Origin: Cubamyces lactineus
Lineage: Eukaryota > Basidiomycota > Agaricomycetes > Polyporales > Polyporaceae
Assembly (NCBI GenBank): GCA_022376465.1
Contig: JACDTU010000002.1
Span: 1,984,001-2,048,000 of the forward strand
Reading direction: 5' to 3'
DNA: 64,000 nucleotides
The notes under the pieces are model-generated. The model saw only the letters and a program-made list of their open reading frames with translations. It did no database searches and was not told where the DNA came from. Position numbers and translations under genes: made by a program. Positions 24,062-36,206 of the stretch are shown one piece after another (position 1 is the first letter of the stretch; each line of letters opens with the position of its first letter).

Positions 24062-25607
24062 GCTCCGACGCATCCCATCCAGATTCAGACTACGGCGCCG
24101 CCGCGCCTCTCGAGAGGGATAGGGATATCTGCTATGGACTGACATTGCTCATCATCTCTGACTGTTGTATGTATGTATGTATCATACCATCTGTACCTCC
24201 TCATGTACATATCACCGCCTATCTGACTAACGTCTCCCATGTGAGACTGCTTACATTGCCATTCTCACATACGTGAAGTTTTATGTCGCACTGCGCGGCC
24301 GGGTGTGTGCGCGCGCACTTGGTAGGCAGTGCGCGCTGTCAGTTTTGCCTTTACGCAGTGAGAACTACTGGTTCAGTCGTACCGTTCGTCGGCGGCGGTG
24401 TCCCGTGTACCAGCGCTCCTTATGTATACGCCGACTGCGACGACCGGTTATGCAGAGTAGACTGCTCAGCCGCTGCAGCCTGCGATGGCCGGCGAAGTAA
24501 ATTCCCATGCTCAGCGATGCGCGTGCGCCCATACCCATCTGCATCCGGATCCGTCCCTGACCATCATCCCATCCCTAAGTTAACCGCACGCGCGCGCTCG
24601 ACGCTCGTACGTACTTGTCTCTGATATCCCGCCGGAGCCGACGCTGCGCGCATGCGTTTCATTTGACATGCAAGGTACAGAATATTGTAGATAGGTGGTC
24701 GAATATTCAATAGCGTAGGTACCTCGCCGCACGCTGCACGCCTCTCGTAGGACCGCCCAACCCCACCCCGCCTGGATGCGCTGCTATGAAGTGGATACGG
24801 TGACGGTGCGATGAGGCAAAGGTACGGTCACCGTCGGACGCACTGGGCAGGGTTCCTGCGAAGATGCGCGCGAGTGATGCCCCGATGCCGTCATGTGCAC
24901 CCGTCCGCCCGTCCGAAGTCGACGCATAGATAGCGACGTCGACCGCGTAGCCGGGGCCCCAGCGTGCTGCGTGGGCGCAATAAGTACCGGTACGTACGGT
25001 AGCGAAGTGGTATGAGCTCTACAGCTAGAAGATGAGGGGTAGGGGGAGTCCCAGCAAACACGCCTAGAACAAGGAGAGAGAGCAAGACGGAACGACGAAA
25101 TACGGAGAAGGAAAACAGACGGAAGTCCATCCGGGGGGGAGCTATGTGACACAAAGAGAGGTGCGAGACACACAAAAAACGGATTGCGAAAGTAGGCGGG
25201 GACGACGATAGCGATGTCTAAAAGGTGTGCGAGTAAGGTAGGTAGTGCAAGTGGGTGGGTGGGAAGAGACGACGAGGAAGGCGGGGCCGCGCGCGTGGAG
25301 CGCGAGATAACATAATAATATACGGTCCAGTACTGTTCAAAAAGTCTTTGCAGAGTAGCTGGGCTCGAAAATAGGGGCTTCTTCTTCTCTCTCCTGTGTG
25401 CTTTAGCGATGACGCAAGGGACGGTCATTCGGGACCGGGCGAGGGGCGGGTGTAGGAGGGGCTGTCGTCGTCATGTCGCATTTCGTTTCTCATTTTCTCG
25501 GAGCGTCGTAGGCCTCTGAGCGAAATAGCTCTGGCTCAGGAGGGATGAGGAGGGGAAGGGGGTCGTAGCGCGTGTCCATGCATTCAAGAGGGAGATTCCA
25601 GCTGGCA
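24062..25607. other. Convergent intergenic region, 1.5 kb
   Basis: Lies between two stop codons facing each other, so it should hold only 3' untranslated sequence. It contains a short GTAT tandem repeat near 24166-24182 and purine-rich minus-strand tracts. A 214-codon minus-strand open frame (24784-25428) is low-complexity Ser/Leu/Pro translation with no domain and is not called as a gene. Confidence 0.5.
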
Positions 25608-27399
25608 TCATGAATGGTGGTCGTCTTGCGACACCTCGGGGAGCGTGCCCAACGCCGCACCGCCCATTGCGCTCGTCGGTCTTGACGACAGCGCGCTCGG
25701 GGGACGCGTGGAGGGGTACGACGCCGAGGGCGACATGTGAGAAGGAAGATACGATGCACTGCCATTGCTCGCGGGGCCATCGGGGAAGACGAATGAACCG
25801 GAGCCGGAGCGCGTGAGGTAGTGCGCGAAACGGCTTGCTGCGCGCGACGCGCGGAGCGGGACGGGGAAGAACGGCGCGGGGTCATCCTCCTTGCGCTTCC
25901 CGAGCAGATTCTTCTCGAGCAGCTGCGGGAAGAAAGGGGCCTCGCGCTCGATCGGAGAGCCGGGATACGACTTGGAGACACCGCTACCGGGCGTGACCGA
26001 GGCGAGGGAGCTGAGGGACGAGGTCGAGGCGCGGCGGGAGACGGACATGATGTTCGTGCTGGCAAGCTCAAGAGCCGACGTCGCGCGCGCTCCGAGCGCC
26101 GGCCGACGCCACCGCCATCCCCATCCGGAGCGGCCTTCCTTGGGGTAGAAGTTGTCGCCCGTAGGAGCATCAGGCTGGTTGTACATCCACGTCGCGCCAA
26201 GGACGATGGTGGAGCCGAGCACAAAGGTCACCGTCATTTGGAAGTTGAAGAGCGCGACCGAAGCGAGGAAGGAGATGACAATGCTCAAGCTCGTCGCGAA
26301 GCCCTTCAGGATGTTGTCCGCGTACTTGATCACGAGCGCAGTGAGGAGGCCGCCAAGAACCTGGATGAGGACGGTTGCCCACGCCCATGCACCGAAGTTT
26401 GCGAAGAGCTGTTGCAACCAGCCAGGCGAAGGCCGAGCGGGGCTCGCGTCTGAGAAGACGATCGGAACCAGAGCGGGCAGGAGCGAGAAGAGCGAGAGCT
26501 GAACGTTGCGGACCCACAAATCGGCTTGAGAGTTCTTGAGAACCATCTCAAAGTAGACACCCGCAAGGCCGGAGGTGAAGCACGCCATGACGACGGCCAT
26601 GAAGCCCTTGAACGCGTTCATGTCGTGGCCAGAGCCCGTCGAATGCCCAGAAGAGGAGCCGTTCTGAATCTGCACGATGCCGACTCCAATGGCAAGGAAC
26701 AGGAGCGCCAACCACTTCGTCGGGCTGAGCCTCTTGCGGAGGAGCACGACGGAGAACGCTGCCGTGGTGAGAATCTTCATCTGGTAGCTGACCTGGAACG
26801 TCGCCGCCTCAAGGTTCGACACGGCGACGAACTGGAGATTATTTTGAATAACATATAGTATAGCGGGGATAGAGAGCTTCCAGCAGTCCGGGCGGAACAC
26901 CTCCTTGCCCAACCGACGGAAGCGGTAAAAGAGCACTCGGGGGTTCCATAGCGAGCTGCCTGAAGGTGTGCTGGGGGAACAGTAGTCGAGCCGTACGAAG
27001 GCGACCGTGAGCGAGATGAAACCCTTGAGTAGCTCGGTGAGGAGAACTGCGGACGCAGCAGAGTAGGTGTGCGACGGCGCAGTGGACACGCGTGAGTAGT
27101 GCATAATGAGGGTCAGGAGCGCGTTTTGGACCGCCAGAGTGACCAATCTACGAGCATCATACATGCAAAATCAATATATGCTGGGGAGACGCGAAGGGAC
27201 GCGTGCCAAGCGGAGGGGGGAGGACTCACGAGACGTATTTGAGCGGCAACCCACAGATGGAGGGGACCGCGGGCTGAGGCTCAGTGTTCAAGTCTAGCTG
27301 CTCCTTCTCGTAAGCCACGCCCCCTTGCGGGTCGCGGGAGTCGTTGGCCAGATGGCCGGCATGCTGCGGGAGGACGGTGTATTCCTGGTGTTGCGACAT
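25608..27399 (-). CDS. Golgi nucleotide-sugar transporter (SLC35A / UDP-galactose type)
   Basis: Two exons, about 565 residues. Exon 1 encodes a cytosolic start (MSQHQEYTVLPQHAG) up to GLPLKYVS, and exon 2 continues LVTLAVQNALLTLIMHYSRV. The family pattern is clear: STAPSHTYSAASAVLLTELL, AILYVIQNNLQFVAVSNLEA, TFQVSYQMKILTTAAFSV, GFMAVVMACFTSGLAGVYFE, LGGLLTALVIKYADNILKGF and TFVLGSTIVLGATWMY. These are the ten-helix antiporters that bring UDP-galactose or UDP-GlcNAc into the Golgi lumen in exchange for UMP. After the last helix there is a cytosolic tail of about 190 residues rich in Ser, Pro and Ala, much longer than in the animal and yeast proteins. Substrate cannot be read from sequence. 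Confidence 0.9.
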
Positions 27400-28941
27400 A
27401 GATAGCGTACGACGACGATAGGCAGTCTATAGGCTGGGGCGCGGGTATCGTGTGCCAAACGGGTATGGGTCGTCGACGGGAGCAAGCAGACCAGCGTGCT
27501 CTGCAGCTGGGGAGCGGAGAGCGGGAACGGGGGGCGCGTCGAAGACGGCGGGGACGGCGAGGAGGAGGAGGGGGAAGAGAGAAGCAGCGAGGGCGAGTTG
27601 GAAGCGTGGCGGAGGACGAACCGCTTTTGAGATTCCCGCCAGTGCAGGGATAGGCGCCGGAGGATGTGCGCTTGCCGGGCGGCTGAACGGATCACCGTCC
27701 AGTCCCCCTCTTTTCTGATTCCAACTCCCCCGGTTCCGTCGCCAACTCGAATAAAATACGCGCCATTTCATCTTTTCATGAAAATCCCCATCAAACGCCC
27801 ACAGGTACTGCGCAGCCTAGCCGTCTCCAGTATCGAGTTGCAGGTCCATACCGCTGACGTCCGGGGCACCACACACAAACGAGGTCTCTCCACCAGCATA
27901 CCATTGCATGCAACCCATCCGTCTCTAGAGCGAGCACTATGTCTGATTCTGCCGGTGCCATAAGCATCCTCTTCTCGATCCCAGTCTATCATGATTTCAA
28001 CCATCTGTTACGCAGTCAGCGTGGACGTGAGCATACATGGGCGTCGCGACCCCAGCCATTCAGCGCTACACTCCACTGCCCCTATCGTTAACCAGCATCT
28101 GCGAATTGCGAACCCAATTGACTTCCTTGACCCGCCGCAGCAGTCCGACTGGAGCTTGCCGCTTATAGGCGACCGTAGAAGCCTCCTGGGGTGCATCGAC
28201 GGTTTCGCCGCCTCTGAGCTGTAGACGATCTGGGACCGCTTCGGGACCCTCTTCATCGTACTTAGACGCAGCTGTCAACTTCGCTCAAACATTCGAGGAC
28301 GACTCGCTAGCCCGAGGGATACACACAGGCGCTCTGAGATGATCGGGAGCAATGCATGGCCTCTAAGACAACGATCGGAGAACATGGCAGATTGCGCAGC
28401 GGCGGTGCGACCGCGCGAGGCTGGGACCTGGCGCATACCGTGGCGTCGATTAATGGTCGTCGAACAAGTGCATGATTGTGCCGTCGATGCTGTGGACTAT
28501 GGCGATGGTCGTACAGCAGAGGCCTGCCCCGGAATCCGGGGAATTGAGGAGGTGGCTGCAGGTAGGTGAGCGTGGTGGCGTTGGAGTGCGGGCAGTGTTC
28601 CCTAGTGTTCCCCTCGAATCCCGAGGTCGCAAACTCTAATTGCGCCCGTTCAGGCAACCCAGCGACCTTATCGAGCGACGTCATCTATCCATCCATCGCC
28701 CCTTCGGACTTCTCCGCTTTCCCTTGAGTTTCTCGCCACGAAGTCCAACGTTGCGCGATAACAACCAGCACCATCTCAAACAATTCCCCGGAGCCCGGCA
28801 AAACATATCCTACGATACGACGTCATCAGCACACGAGCACTCATACGAACGCCCTCAAGAATGCGCTCGAACGGGCGCTACACTCACCTCAGCCTCCTTT
28901 CCGCCGCCGCAATGAACCGGGAAGCAGTCCCCGCCCGCAGC
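27400..28941. other. Intergenic region, 1.5 kb, with a possible small minus-strand gene
   Basis: Between the transporter start and the AP endonuclease stop. On the minus strand at about 28066-28270 an open stretch follows a TTGACAG acceptor-like sequence and reads ASKYDEEGPEAVPDRLQLRG, later GLLRRVKEVNWVRNSQMLVN, which has a protein-like composition. I could not connect it convincingly to a start codon, and no family is recognised. The rest shows nothing. Confidence 0.35.
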
Positions 28942-31053
28942 TCACAATGGCCCCTCGAGCTCCAGGACCACAGGACAGTGGTCCGACGCGCCGTAGATCT
29001 CGCTCCGGATCTCGCACATCTGTACCCGCGATGCCATCCGCTCACTCACGACAACTGCGCCCCGTACCCACACCCAACCGCGCATTTCCGCCAAGCAAGG
29101 CCGTGGTCAGGTCATATGCCATCATACGAGCACTGCAGCGGCGTGCACAGACTGAGGACTCACACATATCTAGCCGCCAGCCAAGGCCCTTCTCTCGGCA
29201 GTTGAAGCGGTACGAGAAATAGGTGTAGTGTCGTAGGCCGGGATGCCTGTCCCGCCACACGTCCACAAACTTGCCCGCGTCGGCCTCTTTTCCCGATGTG
29301 TTCAAGATACGCGCAAACGAGCTCGTTTCAGCTTCCGTATAACCGGGCGTCTTGTTCCAGTTCGTCTTTGGATTCGCGAGATCTGCCGGTCACAGGCGCA
29401 ATGCGTAGAATGTCAGTACGCCGCACGCAGTTCATTCTTGGGCCACACTGGAGCAAGACGCATATGCGAAACGATGTCGGCCACATCAGCAGCTGGATGC
29501 GGAGCGGCATCGCGAAGTGCTCGTGTGCGCATTGCTCATGATCCAATCCGCAGTGAATAGACCTCTCACCGATCTCAGTCGGAGCGACGTTGAGGTCACC
29601 GGCCCATACGACCGGCTTCTTCTTGTCCAATTGACGAATGTACGCCTCAAAGTGCGTATTCCACACCTTCTTCTCGTCCAAAGTCTGCATTGACGTTGAC
29701 GCACGTCATGGGAAAGAGAAAAGCGAAACGCATCAGCGAACGGGTGCTTCTGCGTTCTAGCGGAACACGTTGGAGGCACCGTCGACGTCCCCCAGCGCGA
29801 ACCGCGGTAGCGCCGCACCTTGAGGCCCGTCCCCGCGTTGACGACGTACGTCCCGACGAGATAACAGCTCGCGAACTCGAGCGTGACGATCCTCCCCTTG
29901 ACGCTCTTCGGATCTGGATGGCCTGGTAACGTGTAGTCCACCGAGATAGGCTCCACTTTAGATAGGATAGCGGTTCCGGCTGTACATAGGCAGTCGGCAT
30001 ACGCCGTAAGCGTGAGCGCACTACGATATCGGAGGAGAGGATGCACGCACAATACGTCTTCTTGTTCGATATGGACCAGTATCTGTACGGGAAGCGCTGC
30101 GTCAAGGCCGGGTCTACGGGGTCGTTGTTCACCTGCACCGCTCGGCGGTCTTGTGAGCAACCCCAGAGCGGACGAAGCACGCGTGCGCGGCGCGGGGAAC
30201 GCGGCTCACCTTCGTCTCTGTCAGAATGAGCACGTCCGGATCCTCCGCCTCGATGTAGTACTTGAACCCCTGTAAACGCACACCACCCCGCACCGTCAGT
30301 ACTAGTCTCGTTCACTCTTCCTCGCAGCCACCGCGCTTCCGCTTCCCGGTCTCCGCGCTGCGCCCGCACGCGCACGCTAGTGAGGGACTCTACGCGCGTA
30401 TACGCCATACGCGCACTCGAAGGAAGCCTGCTCCGCCACCGCATCCCGCCGAGGACAGGCTTGGCACGCACCTTCTTCTGTGCCGCGGCGAGCCCGCATA
30501 TGTTCCACGCCGCGATCCGGACCGTGCTCTCCCCCGCCTTGGGCGCGAACGCGATGTGCACGGGAAGCACCTTGTTCGTCGGCTGCCGCCCGTCCTCCGC
30601 TACAGAGCTCGTGCCTTCTCCCGTCGACTTCTGGTTCTGGTTCTCTGCCTCGCCTTTGCCCTTGTCCTTGCCTTTGCTCTTGCTCTGACCCTGGGCCTTG
30701 GTACCCTTGGCACCGGCAGGAGCCTTTGCAGCGGCTTTGGCCTTGCTGGGACCCGCGGTCTTGCGCTTCTTCGCGGCTGGCTTTTCCTGCTCCTCGTGGT
30801 CCGATGAAGACTGGTGCTCAGATTCGGAGGGCGTGGTGGGGTCATCGTCGGGCGGGGAGGCCGCCTTGCGCTTCGTGGCGCGTTTCGGTGCCATCGTGGC
30901 TAAGAGTCTGCAAACAAAGACTGGACGCTGGTACGGCCTTTGTGGCGTTGAGATAGAAGCGTAGGATAGAAGAGGTGCCAGCGAACGCGTGGAGACGCGA
31001 TGGGTGAGAGGCTGTAGCAGAGAGGTCAGCGTGCGGGGGAGAAGCGCGCTCAT
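28942..31053 (-). CDS. AP endonuclease, exonuclease III / APE1 family
   Basis: Several exons of an ExoIII-type endonuclease that nicks DNA 5' of abasic sites in base-excision repair. The catalytic set is present in order: RIAAWNICGL (Asn), VLILTETK (Glu), the HPDPKSVKGRIVTLEF region, WAGDLNVAPTEI (Asp and Asn), GLGWRLDMFV (Asp) and GASDHCPV (Asp and His). From the ATG at 30894 the protein begins MAPKRATKRKAAS and has a long Lys/Ala/Gly-rich nuclear-type tail with basic clusters. The in-frame ATG at 31053 adds 53 residues (MSALLPRTLTSLLQPLTHRV and so on) with Arg, Ser and Leu but no acidic residue, a mitochondrial-type presequence. Two start sites could supply nuclear and mitochondrial repair from one gene. 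I list the longer form. An MCB-type box lies 65 bp upstream. Confidence 0.9.
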
Positions 31054-31470
31054 GGGGGAGACGCTGAGGCTGCTGTCGTGCGTATCTGGCGGAAACGCGA
31101 TCGAGATCGGTGCCACAGACGCGTCGACATTCAACGCGACGCGGAATCTGGCTGGCGACATGCGCATACAAAGTTTGGTCACATTGGAAGGTCATTTAGA
31201 TATATACCGCGGTGTAGCTTCGACTAACGTCTCAGTAGTTGTGAACTTCAAATCCATCCGAATCCTAATCGGCATACAAAAGGGCGACGACACAAGATGG
31301 TACAGGAAGGCGTATGATACAGCGTGTGTGCCAAACCATTGATACATTCTCTTTCCGACCACCTTCTGCGACCTCCCAATTCCATCCGTTACTACGCAAT
31401 GCTCATTGCACCTGTCCAGTAGGAAGGACGCTCGCGTGTGCATGCTCCAATCTACGGCAATGGCCGCGCT
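31054..31470. other. Promoter of AP endonuclease and 3' end of OTU1
   Basis: About 420 bp between the start of the AP endonuclease and the stop of OTU1, both on the minus strand. It contains the GACGCGTC box described separately. No gene seen. Confidence 0.5.
31118..31125. promoter_or_regulatory. MCB-type box (GACGCGTC) upstream of AP endonuclease
   Basis: A perfect 8-bp palindrome containing ACGCGT, the MluI cell-cycle box bound by MBF in yeasts, 65 bp before the upstream ATG of the AP endonuclease. Single ACGCGT hexamers occur by chance in this GC-rich DNA, so the position is the main support. Confidence 0.4.
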
Positions 31471-32818
31471 CTAGTACTCGCCGAATTCGACGTGACCCGT
31501 TTCCGAGGCATGCGCGCGGGCTTCTTTCTCGCCCTTAAGGCCCTTTCCACAAATCTGTACACCGGGAGCAACCAATTGTCAGCGTCTCAAACGACGTAGT
31601 ACTAAGAGGGAATGGCTTCGCACCTGGCACTTGAGGTCGAATGTCGCCGTGTTCGTATATGCCCTCTTCGCTCTCAGCGCGTCCGCCAGCTTCTTCGCCG
31701 CCCGCAACATCTCGTCGTCCTGCTCATCGTCCTTGCCTCTACTCCATATTGTCTGGTGGAAATCGGTGGGAGCGTCGAGCATCGGCGTGACGCTCGTCGC
31801 GTCGTAATGGATGCCCGAGTAGATTACAATGGCGCGGTTGCCTGTGTCCTTCTCTGGAGGCGGCGTGAAACGGTCCACGCGGCCGGTCTCGACGTCGACC
31901 GACGCGATTTCGGTGCCGTAGTGCTCCGCGAGAATAGATAGCTCGATGGCGCCGCCCCATGCCTGCGGTTTGAGGATGGTGCGTATGTACTCTTCTCGTG
32001 GACGCCTGCAAGGAAAACAGCGCTACGGATTAGTAGCATATTAAGGGCAGAGAGGCGGGGTCACATACCCTAGGATAGCTTCGTCCCATCTGATGGGATC
32101 CTTCCGAATGGCTTCTGCAACGACTGCACAGGTTGGTGTGATTTTGAGCAATCAACGTCAGACATGCATATTACGGAGACACTCACTCTGCCGTATGCTC
32201 TGCGCTTTGCTAATATCTTGCTCGAAAATGAGTGCGATCGACGAGAAAAGACATGAGTTATCATCCGGAACGACCTGTGCAGGTTGACGGATCAGTCTTT
32301 TCCTTTTAACAATACGCAATTGCACTGACTCTGTGAACTAGGTATCCGCTGCTTGTGGGCACATAGTCCGGACCCGTGCTCTTCGCAGCTGCTGTAGGCA
32401 CGGGCGCAGCGGGTGAGCGTACTTGCGATGCCGTCATCCCTGTCATAGCAGCAGCAGGACTAGACGATGTAAATGCTGAAGAAGCCGCTGCCGCTGTTGG
32501 AGGGAGCCCTGCGCCATGACTTATACCGGACGAGCGCTGAGTAACCACGAGCTGCTCGCCCTGTTTGAGACCAAGGCTATCGATGGGAAGCTCTGGTACC
32601 AGCGTAAGCGGATGCGGCGGGTATCCGGCCTTGACTGCACAACATGAGCAAGACGCTCAGGCCCGTATCGAGACGGCGTGGGACGTACGCTCTTGCTGCG
32701 AGGGAGGGATTTCGGTGGCTGCAAAGATGGCATGTTGAAGGTCTTGGACGGTTCCGTTCGTGAGATCAACCTGAAGGGTCGTGACCCCTTTAGGATGGCG
32801 CAGGCGTACGGGTGCCAT
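31471..32818 (-). CDS. OTU1: OTU1/YOD1-type deubiquitinase
   Basis: Four or more exons with the full OTU1 architecture. An N-terminal UBX-like fold (MAPVRLRHPKGVTTLQVDL, then TLVPELPIDSLGLKQGEQL) is followed by an Ala/Ser/Pro linker. The OTU cysteine-protease domain follows with Asp and Cys in VVPDDNSCLFSSI, the AWGGAIELSILAEHYGTEI strand and the catalytic His in IYSGIHYDA. A C-terminal C2H2 zinc finger ends the protein (C-x2-C-GKGLKG, then HASETGH). OTU1 removes ubiquitin chains from substrates of Cdc48/p97 in ER-associated degradation. The UBX-like part gives Cdc48 binding. The gene is head-to-head with RAD54, 327 bp between start codons. An intron separates the last two Cys/His-containing pieces but the finger is intact after splicing. 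Confidence 0.92.
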
Positions 32819-33145
32819 GTTTAGTGTATATATCAAGGGTCTGTCCGTATAGTTTGAGTGCGAGAGCGAGTGAGAGCGTGCGCGGAGTGCTTTCGGGGAT
32901 GCACAAGGCAAGGGTACGTAGTTGTGGACGTCGCTGACAGGGAATCTGGAGAACGCGAGATTCGATCGCGCGATGATGCGCACGACGCAATAGGCGCTTG
33001 ACTTGTTTACGATCACGTGTTGTTACACGCGTCGCGTTCCTTAGGTCAGCGATCGCAGACGCGCGCGTCGGTGCCGGCGGTGGCTGATTGTCTCTTTCTC
33101 TGCGACCACTTCCTTCCCTCTTCGTTCTTGCCACCATTTGCGACC
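32819..33145. promoter_or_regulatory. Bidirectional promoter OTU1 / RAD54
   Basis: A 327-bp gap between divergent start codons must contain both promoters. It holds an ACGCGT box at 33027-33032, 114 bp before the RAD54 ATG, a CACGTG E-box just upstream at about 33015, and a GACGCGCGCGTC palindrome near 33059. No TATA box is obvious on either side. Confidence 0.5.
33027..33032. promoter_or_regulatory. MCB-type box (ACGCGT) in front of RAD54
   Basis: One perfect ACGCGT hexamer 114 bp upstream of the RAD54 start. In budding yeast RAD54 and other repair genes are cell-cycle regulated through such boxes; here the role is inferred from motif and position only. Confidence 0.35.
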
Positions 33146-36100
33146 ATGCTCAGACGTGCTCCGGTAACTCCAGACGGGAAGGTGCTGGACAGATTCCAAG
33201 AGAGCTCTCGCATAAACAAACCATTCAAGCCCCCCACTCTTGCCGTCAGTCGCGAGCAACCTCAGCGCAAACGCAAACGCGTCTCCTACAAGGATGCGCA
33301 AGGCAACTCTGACGACTCTGGCTCGGAGGATGAGAACGGGCCAAAGAAGAAGAAGAAGAAGAAGTCGGGAAAGGATGCAGGATTCGAGCGGCCTCTGGAC
33401 AACAACATCAAGCATTATCCGGTTTTCAAGCCTAAACCTTTCGATCAGGTCGCCCGTCGATTCTCTATACCCGAGATGCGTAACAAAGATGGAGAGGTGA
33501 TACCCACAATACAGACCAACATTGCGCTTGGGATTCGCCCACTTGCGAATATCATCCCACGACCGCTGCACGATCCTATGGAAGATCATGCTATCGTCTT
33601 GTACGACCCCACGATTGACGACAGGGAAACAGATGAGGAGCGCAAGGAGCGTGAGAAGGAGGAGGCAAAGGAACGTGCTATGAAGGAGGCCCAAGAGAAG
33701 TGTGCCGGTTTGTACAACCCGCACAAGAGTCTGAAGGAGCTTCTTGGTGGCGGGAAGGACAAGAAGAAGAAGGCGCACAAGGTGCCGGTTGTGATTGACC
33801 CAAGACTCACCAAAGTGCTACGACCCCATCAAGTGGAGGGTGTCAAGGTACATACCAGGGTCCTGTGGGGTTGCAACGCATGCTCACCGCTGCTTCAGTT
33901 CCTGTACCGATGTACGACGGGTATGGTTGTGGAGAACCAGTACGGTTGTATCATGGCCGACGAGATGGGTCTTGGCAAGACGCTGCAGTGTATTGCCCTC
34001 TTGTGGACCCTCCTCAAGCAGTCTCCACACGCCGGCAGGCCTACTGTCGAGAAATGCATTATCGCTTGCCCGTCTAGTCTGGTCAAGAATTGGGCCAACG
34101 AACTAGGTATGAATCCTGCCGGCTGTTCCACACAGCAGGTCCTCACACCTCTGCAGTGAAATGGCTGGGGAAGGACGCCATATCTGCACTAGCGATCGAT
34201 GGCAAAGGCAGTAAGGCCGAGATGCTCGAGAAGGTCGCACGATGGGTTGCTGCGTGTGGGCGAAACGTCTCACAACCAGGTAAGTTGGCCTTATAGTTCA
34301 ACCACTCCTTCCTCTGACATGATAACAGTCATGATCGTGTCGTACGAGACTCTCCGTACCCTATCTGTACATCTGGCCAACTGCTCGATCGGACTGTTGC
34401 TTTGCGACGAGGGTCATCGGCTCAAGAACTCAGGTATGATATGCTCAGGCGCAGGCCGTCTATAGATACTGATGGCTGGCCTCAGAATCACTCACATTCC
34501 AGGCTCTGAATGGCCTCAATGTGAAGCGGCGGGTCATCCTGTCTGGCACGCCCATCCAGGTTCGATCGACACGTGCTAGCTCTACGCCGGATGACTGACT
34601 TGGCGTGCATAGAATGACTTGTCGGAGTATTTCTCTCTACTAAACTTCGCCAACCCCAATTTCCTCGGCTCCAAGAACGACTTCCGCAAGAACTTCGAGA
34701 ACGCTATCATTCGCGGTCGTGATGCCGACGCTAGCGATGCTGTCAAAGCCGAATGTGAGAAGAAGCTCAAGGAGCTCGGGAACCTGGTGGCGAAGTTCAT
34801 CATCCGGCGTACAAACGATCTGCTCTCCAAATACCGTCCGTCTTTCGCATTCTGGTTTGACGTATCCTTGCAGCTAGCTAACTCTCGTGTATGCGCTAAC
34901 AGTTCCGGTCAAATACGAGCAAGTCGTATTTTGCAAACTCTCCGACTTTCAGTTGGCACTATACCGCCTATTCATCTCCTCGCCTGAGATCCAGGCCCTG
35001 CTTCGTGGTACCGACTCACAACCGCTCAAGGCAATCAACATTCTCAAGAAGCTATGCAACCATCCAGAGCTCCTTGATCTACCTGGCGATCTCCGGGGTT
35101 CCGAAAAACTCCTGCCAGAGGGATTCAATGGCGCAGGTGCTAGTGCGCGTGACCGTGGACGGAATCAAGTGGTCAATTGTGAATGGAGTGGCAAGTTCCT
35201 TGTGCTCGAGAGGTGAGCACCAATCTTGCCCATTCCCGATCACGCCGCCAATGGGGCACCGGCAGGTTCCTGCACCGCATACATACGGAGACGAATGACA
35301 AGATCGTCCTCATCAGTAACTACACCCAGACTCTCGATCTCTTCGAGAAACTACTGCGAAGCAAGAAGTGAGTACATGCGCCCTCCGCCATCATCACCTG
35401 TGCTGACCATGTATGCTGCGACAGGTACGGATACTTCCGTCTGGACGGAACGATGACTATCAACAAACGCCAGAAGCTTGTCGATCAGTTCAACGACCCG
35501 AACGGCAAGGAGTTCGTCTTCCTGCTTAGTAGCAAAGCTGGTGGATGCGGTATCAACCTCATCGGCGCGAACCGGCTCATCCTCTTCGATCCTGGTAGGT
35601 CCTCTCCTTTTACAAACAAGGTCACCATTGGACTCATCGACCGGTGCAGACTGGAATCCTGCTGCCGACCAGCAAGCACTCGCCCGTGTCTGGCGTGATG
35701 GCCAGAAGAAAGAATGTAAGCACACCCTCGCCCGTCCGACCTCTTCGCGCATATGCTCATGTCTCTCTGCTAGGTTTCGTATACCGCTTCATCTCCACTG
35801 GCACGATTGAGGAGAAGATCTTCCAGCGGCAAGCGAACAAGCAGGCGCTCTCCTCTGCCGTCGTCGACGAGAAGGAGGACGCCGAGCGGCACTTCTCACT
35901 CGATGCGCTCCGGAAGCTGTTCCTGTTCAACGAAAACACACTGTGTGAGACGCACGAGACGTTCAAGTGCAAACGCTGCAGAGATGGGAGACAGTTCATT
36001 AAGGCCCCAGCTCTCCTGTACGGAGACGCGAGCACGTACGTATTACTGTCAAGCCATTTATCCGTAACATACCGTAGCTAACGATCATACACATTAGGTG

Positions 36101-36206
36101 GAACCACTTCACAAATGGCGAATTGAAGAACAACCACGACGACCTCCTGCGCGCGGAGGTTGGGTTGCCTGAGGTCTCTTTTGTGTTCCAGTACATCAGT
36201 CACTAG
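33146..36206 (+). CDS. RAD54: Rad54 homologous-recombination translocase (SNF2 family)
   Basis: About a dozen exons encode roughly 820 residues. The N-terminus [12 protein letters not shown], a Lys-rich patch (seven Lys in a row) and [18 protein letters not shown] lead into the SNF2 helicase core. Motif I is [11 protein letters not shown], motif [11 protein letters not shown], motif [11 protein letters not shown], the Rad54 insert runs through [16 protein letters not shown], and the second RecA lobe has [68 protein letters not shown] and [18 protein letters not shown] Cys-rich CKRCRDG segment lies near the end, as in other Rad54 proteins. Rad54 works with Rad51, using ATP to move on duplex DNA, open it for strand exchange and clear Rad51. 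The DEGH box rather than DEAH is normal for this subfamily. No key motif is missing. Confidence 0.96.

Noticed and set aside
24784..25428. 214-codon minus-strand open frame between NNT and the sugar transporter
   Set aside because: Low-complexity Ser/Leu/Pro/Arg translation without domain; it lies in the 3' untranslated zone between convergent genes.
25821..26858. Long plus-strand frames opposite the sugar transporter
   Set aside because: They are antisense shadows of a GC-rich conserved coding exon, with Arg/Glu-heavy chance translation.
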